Assembly: GCF_011405515.1 (NCBI RefSeq)
Contig: NZ_AP022671.1
Coordinates: 372,001 to 436,000 of the forward strand
Length of the DNA stretch: 64,000 nt
Direction of reading: 5' to 3'
From: Nitrospira sp. KM1
GTDB taxonomy: Bacteria; Nitrospirota; Nitrospiria; Nitrospirales; Nitrospiraceae
The translations under genes and the position numbers were made by a program. This document shows positions 17,432 to 27,106 of this stretch, piece after piece (position 1 is the first letter of the stretch; each line of letters begins with the position of its first letter). The notes beneath the pieces were generated by a model that was given only the letters and a program-made list of their open reading frames with translations, did not search any database and was not told the origin of the DNA.

Positions 17432-18991
17432 TCACTGGATGGGACGGGTGATTCCCAGTCTCTTGATTTTGGAGGTGAGAGTGGTCCGCTTCATCCCGAG
17501 TCGGGCGGCAGCGCCATCAGAACCGCCGATGACCCATTTCACCTCACGAAGCGTTCGCACGATGAGGTCATGCTCGTTGTCCTTCAGGGTCGCGGGAGTC
17601 GCCGTCGCACGATGATCGTGACGATGAACTTCGATGAGCGGCATCTGCAAGTCGGTTCCCTGCGTCAGAATGACGGCACGCTCGACAAGGTTTTCCAGTT
17701 CGCGGATATTTCCCGGCCAGGCATAGCCCGACAACATCTCGAGCGTCTTGGTCGGGACCGTAAGAATGTCCTTGTTCATGCGTGTAGCATAGAGCTTGGT
17801 GAAATATTGAACCAACGCCGGAATGTCTTCACGACGCTCACGTAAAGGCGGCATGGTGACCGGAAAGACGTTCAGCCGATAGTACAAGTCGCTGCGAAAC
17901 TGATTGGTCTCGGCAAGACTCCCGAGGTCTCGATTGGTAGCTGCAATGAGTCGTACGTTGACGCGGAGCGTTTTTGTCCCGCCGAGGCGTTCGAATTCCT
18001 GTTCCTGCAACACCCGGAGCAGTTTTGACTGCAGTTCGAGCGGAATCTCTCCCACTTCATCCAGAAAAATCGTCCCCTTGTCTGCGAGTTCGAACCTTCC
18101 GACTTTTTGGGCCAGCGCTCCCGTGAATGCCCCGCGTTCATGGCCGAACAGCTCACTTTCTAACAGGCCGTTCGGAATGGCCGCGCAGTTGAGCTTCACG
18201 AACGTTCGTTCCTTGCGCCCGCTCAAACGGTGTATTGCACGGGCAACCAGTTCCTTTCCGGTTCCGGTCTCTCCTTGAATGAGCACCGTGGAATCGGTCG
18301 GCGCTACCACTTCGACCTGTCTAAGGACCTCTTTCAATGCGCTGCTGGAGCCGATGATGTCTTCGAATCCTGCAGTGGAGCGAAGTTCCTCCTCCAAATA
18401 GGTCTTCTCTTCGGTCAGCCTGTCTTTCAGCGCCGCGATCTGCTGGAAGGCTAGAACGTTTTCCACCGCGACGGCCACTTGCTTGGCCACTTGCTCGAGA
18501 AATTCGACATCGTGTTCGCCGTAGGCTCCGTCCTGCACGCTCAAAAATCCCATCGCACCCAGGCGTGCCCTGGCCGTCGTAAGCGGCACGAAGCAAAACG
18601 ACTGAGTTCCGTCCTCTTTCATGAGATCGATCACCGCCGGCCAGCGCTGTTCGTCCTGTATGGCAGGCACGATCAGCGGACGCTGACTTCGCCATACCAT
18701 GCCGGCAGGGCATTCGTCCGTCGGTGGTTCGTGACCGCCGACAAGTTGAGCCGGAGTGTTGGCCTGTATCGTGTGCAGACGCATCACGTCTTTCACTTCG
18801 TCATGAAGGGAAAGGTCAACGTAATTGACCTGGACAACTCGAGGAAGCCGGCGCGCGAGATCGCCGAAGAGGTCATCCAGGTTTCGATGAGCAGAAATCG
18901 CCTGGCCCACTTCCAACAGGGCTTGGTATCGTTCCGCAAGACTATCTTCAGCACATTCAGACCGCCTGTCCATTGGCGCACTATGGCGCAT
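17432..18991 (-). CDS. GAF-domain sigma-54-dependent activator
   Basis: A 519-residue bacterial enhancer-binding protein of the FhlA/NorR layout. An N-terminal GAF sensor domain (about 20-185) and a coiled linker precede the AAA+ core: Walker A GETGTGKE (240-247), the sigma-54-contacting GAFTGA loop (287-292) and Walker B TIFLDE (307-312). Later come RLIAATNRDL and RSDLYYRLNVFPV. A C-terminal Fis-type helix-turn-helix (GGSDGAAARLGMKRTTLTSKIKRLGI) ends the protein. It has no receiver domain, so it senses a small ligand or redox state through GAF. GAGG lies upstream of the ATG. The nearby TGACGA dyads are plausible binding sites, with the doxX operon as target; this is inference. Confidence 0.95.
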   Translation of the reverse strand: MRHSAPMDRRSECAEDSLAERYQALLEVGQAISAHRNLDDLFGDLARRLPRVVQVNYVDLSLHDEVKDVMRLHTIQANTPAQLVGGHEPPTDECPAGMVWRSQRPLIVPAIQDEQRWPAVIDLMKEDGTQSFCFVPLTTARARLGAMGFLSVQDGAYGEHDVEFLEQVAKQVAVAVENVLAFQQIAALKDRLTEEKTYLEEELRSTAGFEDIIGSSSALKEVLRQVEVVAPTDSTVLIQGETGTGKELVARAIHRLSGRKERTFVKLNCAAIPNGLLESELFGHERGAFTGALAQKVGRFELADKGTIFLDEVGEIPLELQSKLLRVLQEQEFERLGGTKTLRVNVRLIAATNRDLGSLAETNQFRSDLYYRLNVFPVTMPPLRERREDIPALVQYFTKLYATRMNKDILTVPTKTLEMLSGYAWPGNIRELENLVERAVILTQGTDLQMPLIEVHRHDHRATATPATLKDNEHDLIVRTLREVKWVIGGSDGAAARLGMKRTTLTSKIKRLGITRPIQ

Positions 18992-19489
18992 TGCATTGCA
19001 TTCCTCAAGATGAGGATCATGGCTGCCCCCATATAGAATAGAAGTCTGACTGCAAAGGTGAATTCACCGTTTCGGCATTTGCCCATGACCAAGTAGAGGC
19101 GATGGATCGTCCTCGGCACATTCGTACAGGAATGGAAATACCGCACAGCTTCGTAGGATGCTTCAAGTACCCACCGTGCACGCGAGGAAACATTTTTGTA
19201 ATGTGGCGATTCGGAAGCAGGATGATATGCTGATCGACCAGGTCAAGGTGATGGTCCCAGAATCACATTTTAATCGCAACCAGCACAGCCACTGCAGGAC
19301 GAATCGGTGTTTCGGCTCCTATGGCTGGCACGGACCGTACGACTTCGGAGATTGTTCGCAACCATTGCTTGGAGTTCCATTTCCACGATACAACCTCAGC
19401 ACTCTCTGTGCCGATAGACGTTCCTTGATCGTGCCGTGGCAAAGGTTGAATGCCGGCAGCACCATGAATCATGTTGTTGGGGAGGAGAC
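18992..19489. other. divergent intergenic region
   Basis: About 500 bases between the divergently transcribed sigma-54 activator and the tyrosine phosphatase. It must hold both promoters, but no clear hexamer pair or sigma-54 element is visible. Open frames on either strand lack binding sites. Confidence 0.45.
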
Positions 19490-20380
19490 ATGCGGACGCT
19501 TGCAGCGCTTGCTTTGATCATGATGACGAACGTGGCCATGGCAGATGATCTGTTGCACCTCGAGCCCGGAGCGAGCCTCGGTGAAGCGATCGGTTTGTCT
19601 GCCACTGGCAATCTACGCGATCTCGGTGGCTATGAAACGAGCGAAGACCGGACCGTCGTACGCGGGCTCCTCTACCGCTCCAACGTGTTCAATCCGATGA
19701 GTCAGGACGATATCGCCAAACTTCGGCTCCTCGCTTTGAAGACCGACTATGATTTGCGCACCGTTCAGGAGATCAAGATACAGCCGGATCAGATGCCTAT
19801 CAGAGTCCAGCAGGTCCACCTGAACGTCCTCGCCGACGGGCAGTCGGCGGCCTCCGCACAGCTCGAGGCCCTGCTGCATGACCCGAAGAAGGCAAACGCA
19901 GTCCTTGGTGGCGGACGGCTGGAAGTGCATATCAAGGAAGGATACCGCGAGTTCGTTTCTTTACCGAGCGCCCAGCGCGCGTACCAAGAGCTATTTCTTT
20001 CGCTGGCGGATAAATCCAACCTCCCGGCGGTCTTTCACTGTACGACGGGGAAGGACCGCACCGGTTGGGCTGCGGCCGCGCTGCTCACGCTTCTCGGCGT
20101 GCCTAGAGAAACGGTGATGGCCGACTACATGCGCAGCAATGAGTACCTCCTGCCTGATTACCGGAAGACCATCCAGGCATTTGCCGCCGGCGGCGGGGAG
20201 CGGGGCATTGCGCTCGCCATCTTCGGAGTGAAACGCGAGTATTTGGAGGCGGCATTCGACGAGATGCAGCGGAGCTACGGCACGATCGAAAACTACTTTT
20301 CAGATGGTCTGGGCATCGATGAAGACCAGCAGCAGGTTTTGCGCGAAATCTATTTGCAAGACAGTCCACGAGCCAAGTGA
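19490..20380 (+). CDS. secreted tyrosine phosphatase (IphP-like)
   Basis: A 296-residue exported phosphatase. The signal peptide is MRTLAALALIMMTNVAMA. The domain opens with NLRDLGGY, has LLYRSN and DYDLRTVQE (the usual DLR..E), and carries the catalytic P-loop HCTTGKDRTG with Cys184 as nucleophile and Arg190 binding phosphate. This is the Y_phosphatase3/IphP dual-specificity family, which hydrolyses phosphotyrosine or phosphoinositides. GGGGAGGAG precedes the ATG; the frame extends 18 codons upstream without export signal. It converges on the caspase lipoprotein gene with a 68-base gap. Confidence 0.92.
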   Translation: MRTLAALALIMMTNVAMADDLLHLEPGASLGEAIGLSATGNLRDLGGYETSEDRTVVRGLLYRSNVFNPMSQDDIAKLRLLALKTDYDLRTVQEIKIQPDQMPIRVQQVHLNVLADGQSAASAQLEALLHDPKKANAVLGGGRLEVHIKEGYREFVSLPSAQRAYQELFLSLADKSNLPAVFHCTTGKDRTGWAAAALLTLLGVPRETVMADYMRSNEYLLPDYRKTIQAFAAGGGERGIALAIFGVKREYLEAAFDEMQRSYGTIENYFSDGLGIDEDQQQVLREIYLQDSPRAK

Positions 20381-20448
20381 ACAAAACCCCGCGTGAACAG
20401 CACCCTACATTCGTTGAGTCATGGACGCCATTGCTAAAGGCCCGTCGA

Positions 20449-22935
20449 CTAGCTGCCGTGCCGGACGAAGATGAAATCGCCCAGACTCTCATGTCCGGCC
20501 ATATGGATGGGATCGTAGGTGGGAATCTGTTCGGCATTGAGTTTCTGCGATGTGCTGACTACTCTGGTACGGACGGCCCAGAACAGTCGCTCCGCTTCGA
20601 GCACGCTGCCGTTGTCCTCCAGTACGCCGAGAAACGCTTCAGCGAAGACGGAGTGCCCGCTTCCGCCTGCATCGAGCACCGGCTGAACACCGCCGGAAGT
20701 CATGGCCGTGCGGACGCGTTTCTGCGCCAGCGTCTTCAGGAGATCGAACCTCGCCTCATCGGTCAATCCCGGCTTCAGTTGTGCCAATGACGCACGCGTC
20801 AGTTTGCCTCCGAAGCAGGAATCCGCCACGACCATGACGTGCTTCGCCGAGATCAACTGCAGCATGTCCGTGATACCGGGGAGCAACACCCATTCGGAGT
20901 TGTCGTGGGTCTCCGCATCCACCGGAATCCAATAACCTCGATCGATTCCCTGATCGAGATGCCCGTGACCGGCATAATAAATCAAGAGATTGTCTTTCTC
21001 CGTGAGAATCTTGCGGTATTGATTGAGCGCCTTCATGATCTGCGCGCGAGTCGCATCCGTCAGCAGCGTGACTTGAAATCCGTAGTGGGCCTTGAGCACG
21101 TGTGCAACGGCAGTGGCGTCAGAGATGGCGTTCATAAGCTGCGGCCAGTGCTGGTAATGGTCGTTGCCGATGACCAGGGCGTGATAGCGGCCGAACGCCG
21201 TGAAGTCCGTGTCGGCGGCCCCTGCTGCTTTTCCTGAGGCCCGTGAATTCAGCGAAAATTTGAGCGTGGCCAGCTTGTTCTGAATATCGACCGCCAGAAT
21301 CTGGACGTCGACGTCCTCGTGACCCGATCGCAGGGCCGGCAGAGACGTCGTAAAGACCCCGTCGGCGTTCGGTGTAACCGGCACGCCATTGACCGTGAGC
21401 GTGCGGAGCCCCGCCGGAGCCAGCACGCGCCCCGTAATCGACTGTCTGGCATTGATCCTGACGGCAATAGCCGTCTGGTCTGTTGTCACCTGAATGCCTC
21501 GATGGAGCGCCGTCGGCGGATCGATGATTTCCAGCGAAGGACCGTCGAACCCCAAGTCTGTCACCGACGCGACCTGAAGCGCCTTGGCCTGTTTCTCCGC
21601 CTCGGCTTCCAGCGAAGCGATCTTCTCCCTCAGCAGGGTGACTTCTCTAGTACGATCGTCGGTTTCGCGCCTTGCCTGGCCCATGTCCTGCTGCAGAACT
21701 CTGATCGTGTCTTCGTACTTCGTCATCGCTGCAGCCTGGTCGGGGTTGGCGCGCAGCTGTTCTAATTCAATACGTGCCTGATCGTATCTCTCTTCGATTT
21801 CCCGGCTCTTGCGCTCTTGATCTGACGCAATCTGTTCGCGTTCGGCAAGTTGGCTGCTCAACTGCACGAGATTCTGATTTGCCGCCGTGAGCTTCGCCCG
21901 GAGGGCTTGAGTTTCACGATCCTTCGCAGCGACAGTGTGCTCCAACACCTGGATGCGCCCGGCGTTCTTCTCGAGCAGCTTTATGCGACCCTGGAGTTGA
22001 AGTACTTCGGAGTCTCGCTCCGCCAGACGCGTTCGGTCTTGTGTCATGGAAGATGCGAGGATTTGTAATCGGCGCTCGAGTGCAACAGCCTGCGGATCCT
22101 TTTCAGACTTTCCCTTCAATGCCGTCAGCTCAGTCTGCAGCCTATCCGATTGTTGCTCTCGCTGTTGCAGTTTCGCTCGGGCCTGCTGCGCCTGAGCGAC
22201 GCGATCGTTCAATTCGAGCCGCAGGACAACGACGTCGCCGTTCACCCGTTGTACCTCGCTGCTCAGTTTCTTGATTTCTTGATCCTTCCCAACAACGGCC
22301 CGTTCGAGTTCCTCGATGCGCTTGGCCGCTTGCCCGTCTGGCTGCCACGTTCTGGCCAGACCGGAGAGGGCCGATTCGCTCAGCCCGGAGGCGCGCGCAA
22401 ACCATTTGGAAGCCTCACTCGGATCTTTCGCCACACCGAGTCCTTGTTCATACAGGCGGCCCAGCCCGATCGCCGCACGCTTGTCCCCCTGATCGGCGGA
22501 CTTGCGATACCATTTCGCCGCCTGGTCATAATCCGGAATGCCGCCTTGGCCTCGTTCGTAGATCGTGGCAGCGTAATATTGTGCTTCAGCCGACCCTTTC
22601 TCCGCCTCGCCCAGCCAGATTTTCAGCGCCGATCGATAGTCGGCTCGATCGGCGGCGACATATTCGCCGCCGCGAATGGCACAGTCCTCTCGAGTCGTCC
22701 GAACCGGCCGTCGTTCCGTCACATAGGTGGACATGGTTCCGAGCTGGCGGATCTGTCCCGGCAGCAGGCAGTCGACGACTTCGTAGTCATCGGAATTCCC
22801 CGGCGCGCTGACGGCACTTGCGACCGAACTCGAGGAGTCGAGGGGAGGAGCCTCCGTTTTACAGGATGAGAGCAGCCCCACCATGACGGCGGGAAGGATG
22901 ATGCGTGCGGTTGATTTGACGGAAAGGAAGGTCAT
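20449..22935 (-). CDS. Sel1 / coiled-coil / caspase lipoprotein
   Basis: An 828-residue lipoprotein whose signal peptide ends in LSSC. Two Sel1-like repeats (about 105-180; A.YYAATIYERGQGG..DY..AAKWYRKSA and AIGLGRLYEQGLGV..D..EA.KWF) are followed by a long coiled coil (about 205-455) and a beta-rich linker. The caspase (peptidase C14) domain carries His657 in YYAGHG and Cys707 in ADSCFGG. It differs from the WD40-caspase at 7572-10682 in every domain but the peptidase. The catalytic pair is intact, so it is probably an active protease or regulated switch at the periplasmic face. Binding site weak. Divergent from the autotransporter gene. Confidence 0.93.
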   Translation of the reverse strand: MTFLSVKSTARIILPAVMVGLLSSCKTEAPPLDSSSSVASAVSAPGNSDDYEVVDCLLPGQIRQLGTMSTYVTERRPVRTTREDCAIRGGEYVAADRADYRSALKIWLGEAEKGSAEAQYYAATIYERGQGGIPDYDQAAKWYRKSADQGDKRAAIGLGRLYEQGLGVAKDPSEASKWFARASGLSESALSGLARTWQPDGQAAKRIEELERAVVGKDQEIKKLSSEVQRVNGDVVVLRLELNDRVAQAQQARAKLQQREQQSDRLQTELTALKGKSEKDPQAVALERRLQILASSMTQDRTRLAERDSEVLQLQGRIKLLEKNAGRIQVLEHTVAAKDRETQALRAKLTAANQNLVQLSSQLAEREQIASDQERKSREIEERYDQARIELEQLRANPDQAAAMTKYEDTIRVLQQDMGQARRETDDRTREVTLLREKIASLEAEAEKQAKALQVASVTDLGFDGPSLEIIDPPTALHRGIQVTTDQTAIAVRINARQSITGRVLAPAGLRTLTVNGVPVTPNADGVFTTSLPALRSGHEDVDVQILAVDIQNKLATLKFSLNSRASGKAAGAADTDFTAFGRYHALVIGNDHYQHWPQLMNAISDATAVAHVLKAHYGFQVTLLTDATRAQIMKALNQYRKILTEKDNLLIYYAGHGHLDQGIDRGYWIPVDAETHDNSEWVLLPGITDMLQLISAKHVMVVADSCFGGKLTRASLAQLKPGLTDEARFDLLKTLAQKRVRTAMTSGGVQPVLDAGGSGHSVFAEAFLGVLEDNGSVLEAERLFWAVRTRVVSTSQKLNAEQIPTYDPIHMAGHESLGDFIFVRHGS

Positions 22936-23016
22936 AGGAAGTCGCGCACAAACATGATCTCTTTTCGTGGCCCATACCCAGCACTTACATCCGGAACAGC
23001 GGTGATTCCAGCGCCA

Positions 23017-23045
23017 TTGCAGGGGGCAGATAGTCTACCTATAAT
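23017..23045 (+). promoter_or_regulatory. probable sigma-70 promoter of autotransporter gene
   Basis: A perfect TATAAT (23040-23045) lies 17 bases after TTGCAG, a weak -35. Transcription would begin near 23052, giving a leader of about 105 bases before the ATG at 23158. A GC-rich dyad GGCGC-CT-GCGCC (23048-23059) overlaps the predicted start point and could be an operator. Confidence 0.5.
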
Positions 23046-23157
23046 ACGGCGCCTGCGCCAGGGGGCTAGCGAGTGCGTGAGATCACGTCACCGTGAACGT
23101 TCAGCACCGTGGCATCGACTCACCGTGGGCACGCGTCACATTCAAAGGAGGAAGCAG

Positions 23158-24540
23158 ATGGATATCCCTCACCAGTGCGACAGCAGGATGACTCTGGCTG
23201 TATTGCGATCGTCCATCAGAGGAATCGCCTGCGCGCTTTGCCTCGGCCTTTTCTTTCCAATCACCGCACAGGCACAGGTACTGAACCAGCGCGTCAATCA
23301 ATTGCTGTCGAATAACTGTTCAGAACTGCTCAGAGGAGATTCCTCCAATGTATTGGGAACCAATCTCCAGGCAGCCTGTACGTCGGCGCCAGGTGTGACT
23401 GGTTCCGGCAATTCGAACGGAGGCGGGGCGGCGACCATCCAAACCGCGGCCATTTCGATTCTCAACCGCAACCTGATGTCCCGTCTCGACGACATCAGAA
23501 ATGAAAGCACCGCGACAGCCGCGCAACCTTCCCAAATGATGGCGATGAATCCGTTCGGGCTGCTGTCGCCGGGAATGATCCGCGGTTTCGGCGCCCTGGC
23601 TCCCGTCAATCCAAGCGGAGACTCATCCAGTGCTGGTTTTGCCACCGGCAGTCACGGTCGCATGAAAGGGCTCGGATTGTTCGCGTCGGGCCTGGTCGAA
23701 GCGTTGAACCGCGACGTCACGACGTTCCAAGACGGATACAAATCGATGATTCTCGGGGTGACGGCCGGTGCGGACTATCGGTTCAATCAACGGACGGTTG
23801 CCGGTGTGGCGCTGAATTATGCCAATACGCACGGCGACCTCAAGAACGGAGGCGATTTCAACACGAACAGTTTTGGAGCCACACTGTTCACTTCCTACAC
23901 GCCGACCGATCGGACCTTTATTCAGCTAACCGCCGGATACACCCACGACAACTATCTGGTGTCCCGCAACGCCCAGGCGTTCATCCCCGGATTGGCCGGC
24001 ACGCCGGATCGCAATCTCAACGGCGTGGCATCGAGTTCATCCAATGGCAATATCATCCGGGTAACCGGATTGACCGGCTACGATCATCCGATCGGCATGT
24101 TTACTCTCGGACCACGTCTCGGTTTCAACTACACCAACACGCATATCGGCGATCACGCCGAAACGAGCGGCGGAGGCCTCGGTCTGAAATATGACGACCA
24201 ATGGATCAACTCCGTGCAAAGTGTCGTCGGCATACAGGGTCAGGCGGCGGTGAGTACATCGGCGGGCGTTTTGGTGCCGCAAGTCAATGCGGACTACATC
24301 CATGAATTTGCCAACTCGCAACGTTTCATTACAGCCAACTTTGTCGAGGATCTGCGTCTGGACGCGACCCGGTTCACGTTCCAGAACGATGCACCAGTCC
24401 GAAATTACTTCAATGTCGGCACAGGTCTCATTATGGTCATGCGCAATGGCTGGCAACCCTTCATCAACTTCCGCGCCATGGTCGGAAACGAACAGTTCGA
24501 AAACTACGCCGGTACCGTTGGACTGAGAATGGAGCTGTAA
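23158..24540 (+). CDS. autotransporter-domain outer membrane protein
   Basis: A 460-residue protein. The signal region runs to CLGLFFPITAQAQ, followed by a Ser/Asn/Gly-rich part with two cysteines and a C-terminal ~280-residue beta-barrel. The barrel has alternating strands typical of an autotransporter beta domain: KGLGLFASGLVEAL, MILGVTAGADYRFNQRTVAGVALNYANT, GATLFTSYTPTDRTFIQLTAGYTHDNY, and NYAGTVGLRMEL at the end. The passenger is short, so it may act as a barrel or adhesin rather than secrete a large passenger. AAAGGAGG precedes the ATG; the frame opens 68 codons upstream but without a binding site. Confidence 0.85.
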   Translation: MDIPHQCDSRMTLAVLRSSIRGIACALCLGLFFPITAQAQVLNQRVNQLLSNNCSELLRGDSSNVLGTNLQAACTSAPGVTGSGNSNGGGAATIQTAAISILNRNLMSRLDDIRNESTATAAQPSQMMAMNPFGLLSPGMIRGFGALAPVNPSGDSSSAGFATGSHGRMKGLGLFASGLVEALNRDVTTFQDGYKSMILGVTAGADYRFNQRTVAGVALNYANTHGDLKNGGDFNTNSFGATLFTSYTPTDRTFIQLTAGYTHDNYLVSRNAQAFIPGLAGTPDRNLNGVASSSSNGNIIRVTGLTGYDHPIGMFTLGPRLGFNYTNTHIGDHAETSGGGLGLKYDDQWINSVQSVVGIQGQAAVSTSAGVLVPQVNADYIHEFANSQRFITANFVEDLRLDATRFTFQNDAPVRNYFNVGTGLIMVMRNGWQPFINFRAMVGNEQFENYAGTVGLRMEL

Positions 24541-24655
24541 GCACTATCCGCGGGCCTTCTTAGACCTCACGAACTATTGCCGGCATCGTCGGCTACCGGC
24601 TATAAGAATTCCTGCGCTGCCGCGCGTAAGCGGCTGATACACTGGAGGTGCTTCC

Positions 24656-25501
24656 ATGCCAAAGACCGATGCCGGCGATCGCCGCGCGCTCAACGTCAAA
24701 GCCTTCGAACAAATGGACGACGCCGCGAACGTCCAGGATTATATGCACATCCTCGACGTCTTCGACGCACTCGACGGCATTCAACGACTCAAGAAGACCG
24801 CGATCGAACGAAGCCGGATCCGCCCTGGGATGTCGGTGCTCGACAACGGCTGCGGTATTGGACTGGAAACAGTCAAACTTGCCAAGCTCGTGGCCCCTTC
24901 AGGCAAAGTCGTCGGCATCGATCGAAGCCGCAAGTTCTTGGATGAAGCCCGGCAACGGCTGGCCAACCTCAATCTGCCGATCACCTACCAGCAGGGGGAT
25001 GCGCAGCAACTGCCTTTCTCAGACCACACCTTCGATGTCTCAAGAAGCGAGCGTCTGTTTCCGTATCTCAGTGATCCGCAGCACGCGGCGAGTGAACTGG
25101 TCCGGGTGACGAAGCGGGAAGGATGTGTGTATCTGATCGAGCCGGACTTCGAGACGGTGACGATCAATTTGGCCGATCGAAGTCTGGTCCGGAAGATCCT
25201 TCACTTTGACTGTGACCACCATACTAGGAACGGCTGGATCGGTCGGGAACTGCCTAGGCTACTTACATCTTGCGGGCTGGTCGATGTCGCGGTCGAAGCC
25301 AGTGTCGTCGTATTCGAACCCAAGAGTTTCAGCGACTACTTCCTCGAGATCGGCCGTGCCGCCTTTCAAAACCAAGTCATCTCCGCTCAAGAGCTTAAAC
25401 GATGGGAAGATGACATTCATCGATTGCTCGACACGCATGAACTGTTTTGCACGATCAGTTACTTCATGGCCATCGGTCGCGTACGCAAACGATCCTCATA
25501 G
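24656..25501 (+). CDS. SAM-dependent methyltransferase
   Basis: A 281-residue class I methyltransferase. SAM-binding motif I is VLDNGCGIGLETVKLA (about 60-75), with GKVVGIDRS as the acidic strand, YQQGDAQQLPFSDHTFDV and YLSDPQHAASELVRVTKREGCVYLIEPDF. GGAGGT precedes the ATG. It resembles UbiE-type enzymes but the substrate cannot be told. The 40682 and 49250 genes are other members of this broad superfamily in the window. Confidence 0.9.
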   Translation: MPKTDAGDRRALNVKAFEQMDDAANVQDYMHILDVFDALDGIQRLKKTAIERSRIRPGMSVLDNGCGIGLETVKLAKLVAPSGKVVGIDRSRKFLDEARQRLANLNLPITYQQGDAQQLPFSDHTFDVSRSERLFPYLSDPQHAASELVRVTKREGCVYLIEPDFETVTINLADRSLVRKILHFDCDHHTRNGWIGRELPRLLTSCGLVDVAVEASVVVFEPKSFSDYFLEIGRAAFQNQVISAQELKRWEDDIHRLLDTHELFCTISYFMAIGRVRKRSS

Positions 25502-25662
25502 AGGAATCGAGTGCTGCGACATACGAAGCAGCATGTTGGCCCGTTTGTTCTGACGTGCAACGGTCTCGTACTCGTCCCGAGGGTAACGATAAGAACCAAG
25601 CTAACGGTCTAATCCGCGGGGAGATCGTCCTTGCCTGGTACCTACTGCCCGCAGGAGGCCCG

Positions 25663-25848
25663 TCAGGATTTCTTTTTTTTACGCTTCTTCCAAGCCATCC
25701 TTTTAAGAAGCTCCCGAGTGGCGATGAAGAGCGCAGCCTTCTGCGGATCGGTCAGCCTGCCTCCATCGTCTAAGAAGTGTTCAAGCGCTTCACTGGTCGT
25801 CAGGAAGGTTGAGACGAGTCCTTGTGGATCCGAACCGCTGCCTGCCAT
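25663..25848 (-). CDS. DGG-LTD microprotein B
   Basis: A 61-residue protein, ATG preceded by GGAG. The core LVSTFLTTSEALEHFLDDGGRLTD matches the 69-residue protein at 13947-14156 (LVS.F......LE..L.DGG.LTD). It ends in a helix and a very basic tail (WKKRKKKKS) that could touch nucleic acid or membrane. Family function unknown. Confidence 0.65.
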   Translation of the reverse strand: MAGSGSDPQGLVSTFLTTSEALEHFLDDGGRLTDPQKAALFIATRELLKRMAWKKRKKKKS

Positions 25849-25929
25849 AGACGCTCCGTGACTGTGGACTGTACAACGGAGCAGACCACTAATGGAATAT
25901 AAGTATTCCTAGGTAGTCAGAGCCATGGC

Positions 25930-26909
25930 TGCGCTTGAAATCCGAAGGTTGGAATTCGACGCCCCTTCATCTGACGATTCATCAACAGCAAGCTCCTTGC
26001 GGCGAACAGGCAACCGCGTCTCCCGTAGCCGGCTCGCCGGCGCGATTGATGATCGCAAAATGCCTGACGTACCCCTCTGAGGCGAGAACGGAGGTTGTTT
26101 TCGAACAGACTTCCATCATCCACCGCGTCACTGAACGGCCCGCTGAACGTCGCATAGCGCACCACTGGTAACGCGGCTATCGAAGCAGGGCTTGAACCCC
26201 GTCAGGGTGACCGAGAAGAAATGGATACTATGACCCGCCAGGGAGAACACTTGACGAGATGGACGCCGCGAAAGCCGGCCTCCGCGATTCCCGCAAGATA
26301 ATCCGCCAGCGTAAGCGCCCCGGACAGGCAGTCGCCCCATTTGGCAGAATCAAGAACAAGATACTGAGGAACGATCTGATCGGTGACGATGTCGGTATAG
26401 TAAAACGCCCTCAGGCTTTCACCACGCGGAACATCTCGTGAAAGACTCTCTTCTTGTCAGGAACGAGGTTGATGACGCAATTGGAAATGACCAACTCGAT
26501 CGTGCGTCATCGATCGGCATCGCGTCGGCCATCTCTTTTCGAAATTCTACGTTAGTGGACGCATGGCCGAGATTGGAGGCAACGGTCTGGGCGTGATGTC
26601 GTGCCACTGCCAACATGCTATCGGTTATATCGATGCTGATCACGCGGCCCGAAGGACCCACGAGGCGTAGAGCCTCGAAACAGTCGATGCCGCCTCCGGA
26701 TCCGATATCCAACACCGTTTCACCCGGCCGGACTGACTGCAACCCGGCCGGAGTTCCACAACCGTACGAGATGTTCAAGACGGCTTCGGGATAAACGATT
26801 TGAGATTGGCGAAGTCATAGTGGGTTGGACAGCACATCCGCTCGCCAACACTGACGGCTCTGGCATAACGTTCACTCACCGTTTTAACGATGGCTTCGGC
26901 CGGCGTCAT
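25930..26909 (-). pseudogene. arsenite-methyltransferase-like pseudogene
   Basis: Reading the minus strand from an ATG at 26909 gives an N-terminus (TPAEAIVKTVSERYARAVS, then CC) that breaks out of frame near 26788. It resumes as NISYGCGTPAGLQSV.PGETVLDIGSGGGIDCF.A, a methyltransferase motif I like ArsM-type enzymes. It shifts again near 26507, where the +1 frame restores [15 protein letters not shown], near 26412 (FYYTDIVTDQIVPQY) and near 26240 (FFSVTLTGFK). Four frameshifts in one gene make it inactive. Parts of the last third, down to about 25930, are only loosely recognisable. Confidence 0.75.
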
Positions 26910-27106
26910 AAAAGTAGGCCTCTCTCAAAATCGTATTGACCAACTTCCATGTGTCACCAGGTCGCCCCGAGGTCAATCATCGCTGCTCTGTTACCGGCCG
27001 TCACGCCAAGGAAGTTGAAATCGGAACGGCAATCGATGGAATCGAAGAAAACTTCGCGTCTTTACCTTCTTCTGATGACATGGAATGTGATCCGTTTGAA
27101 TCGTGG

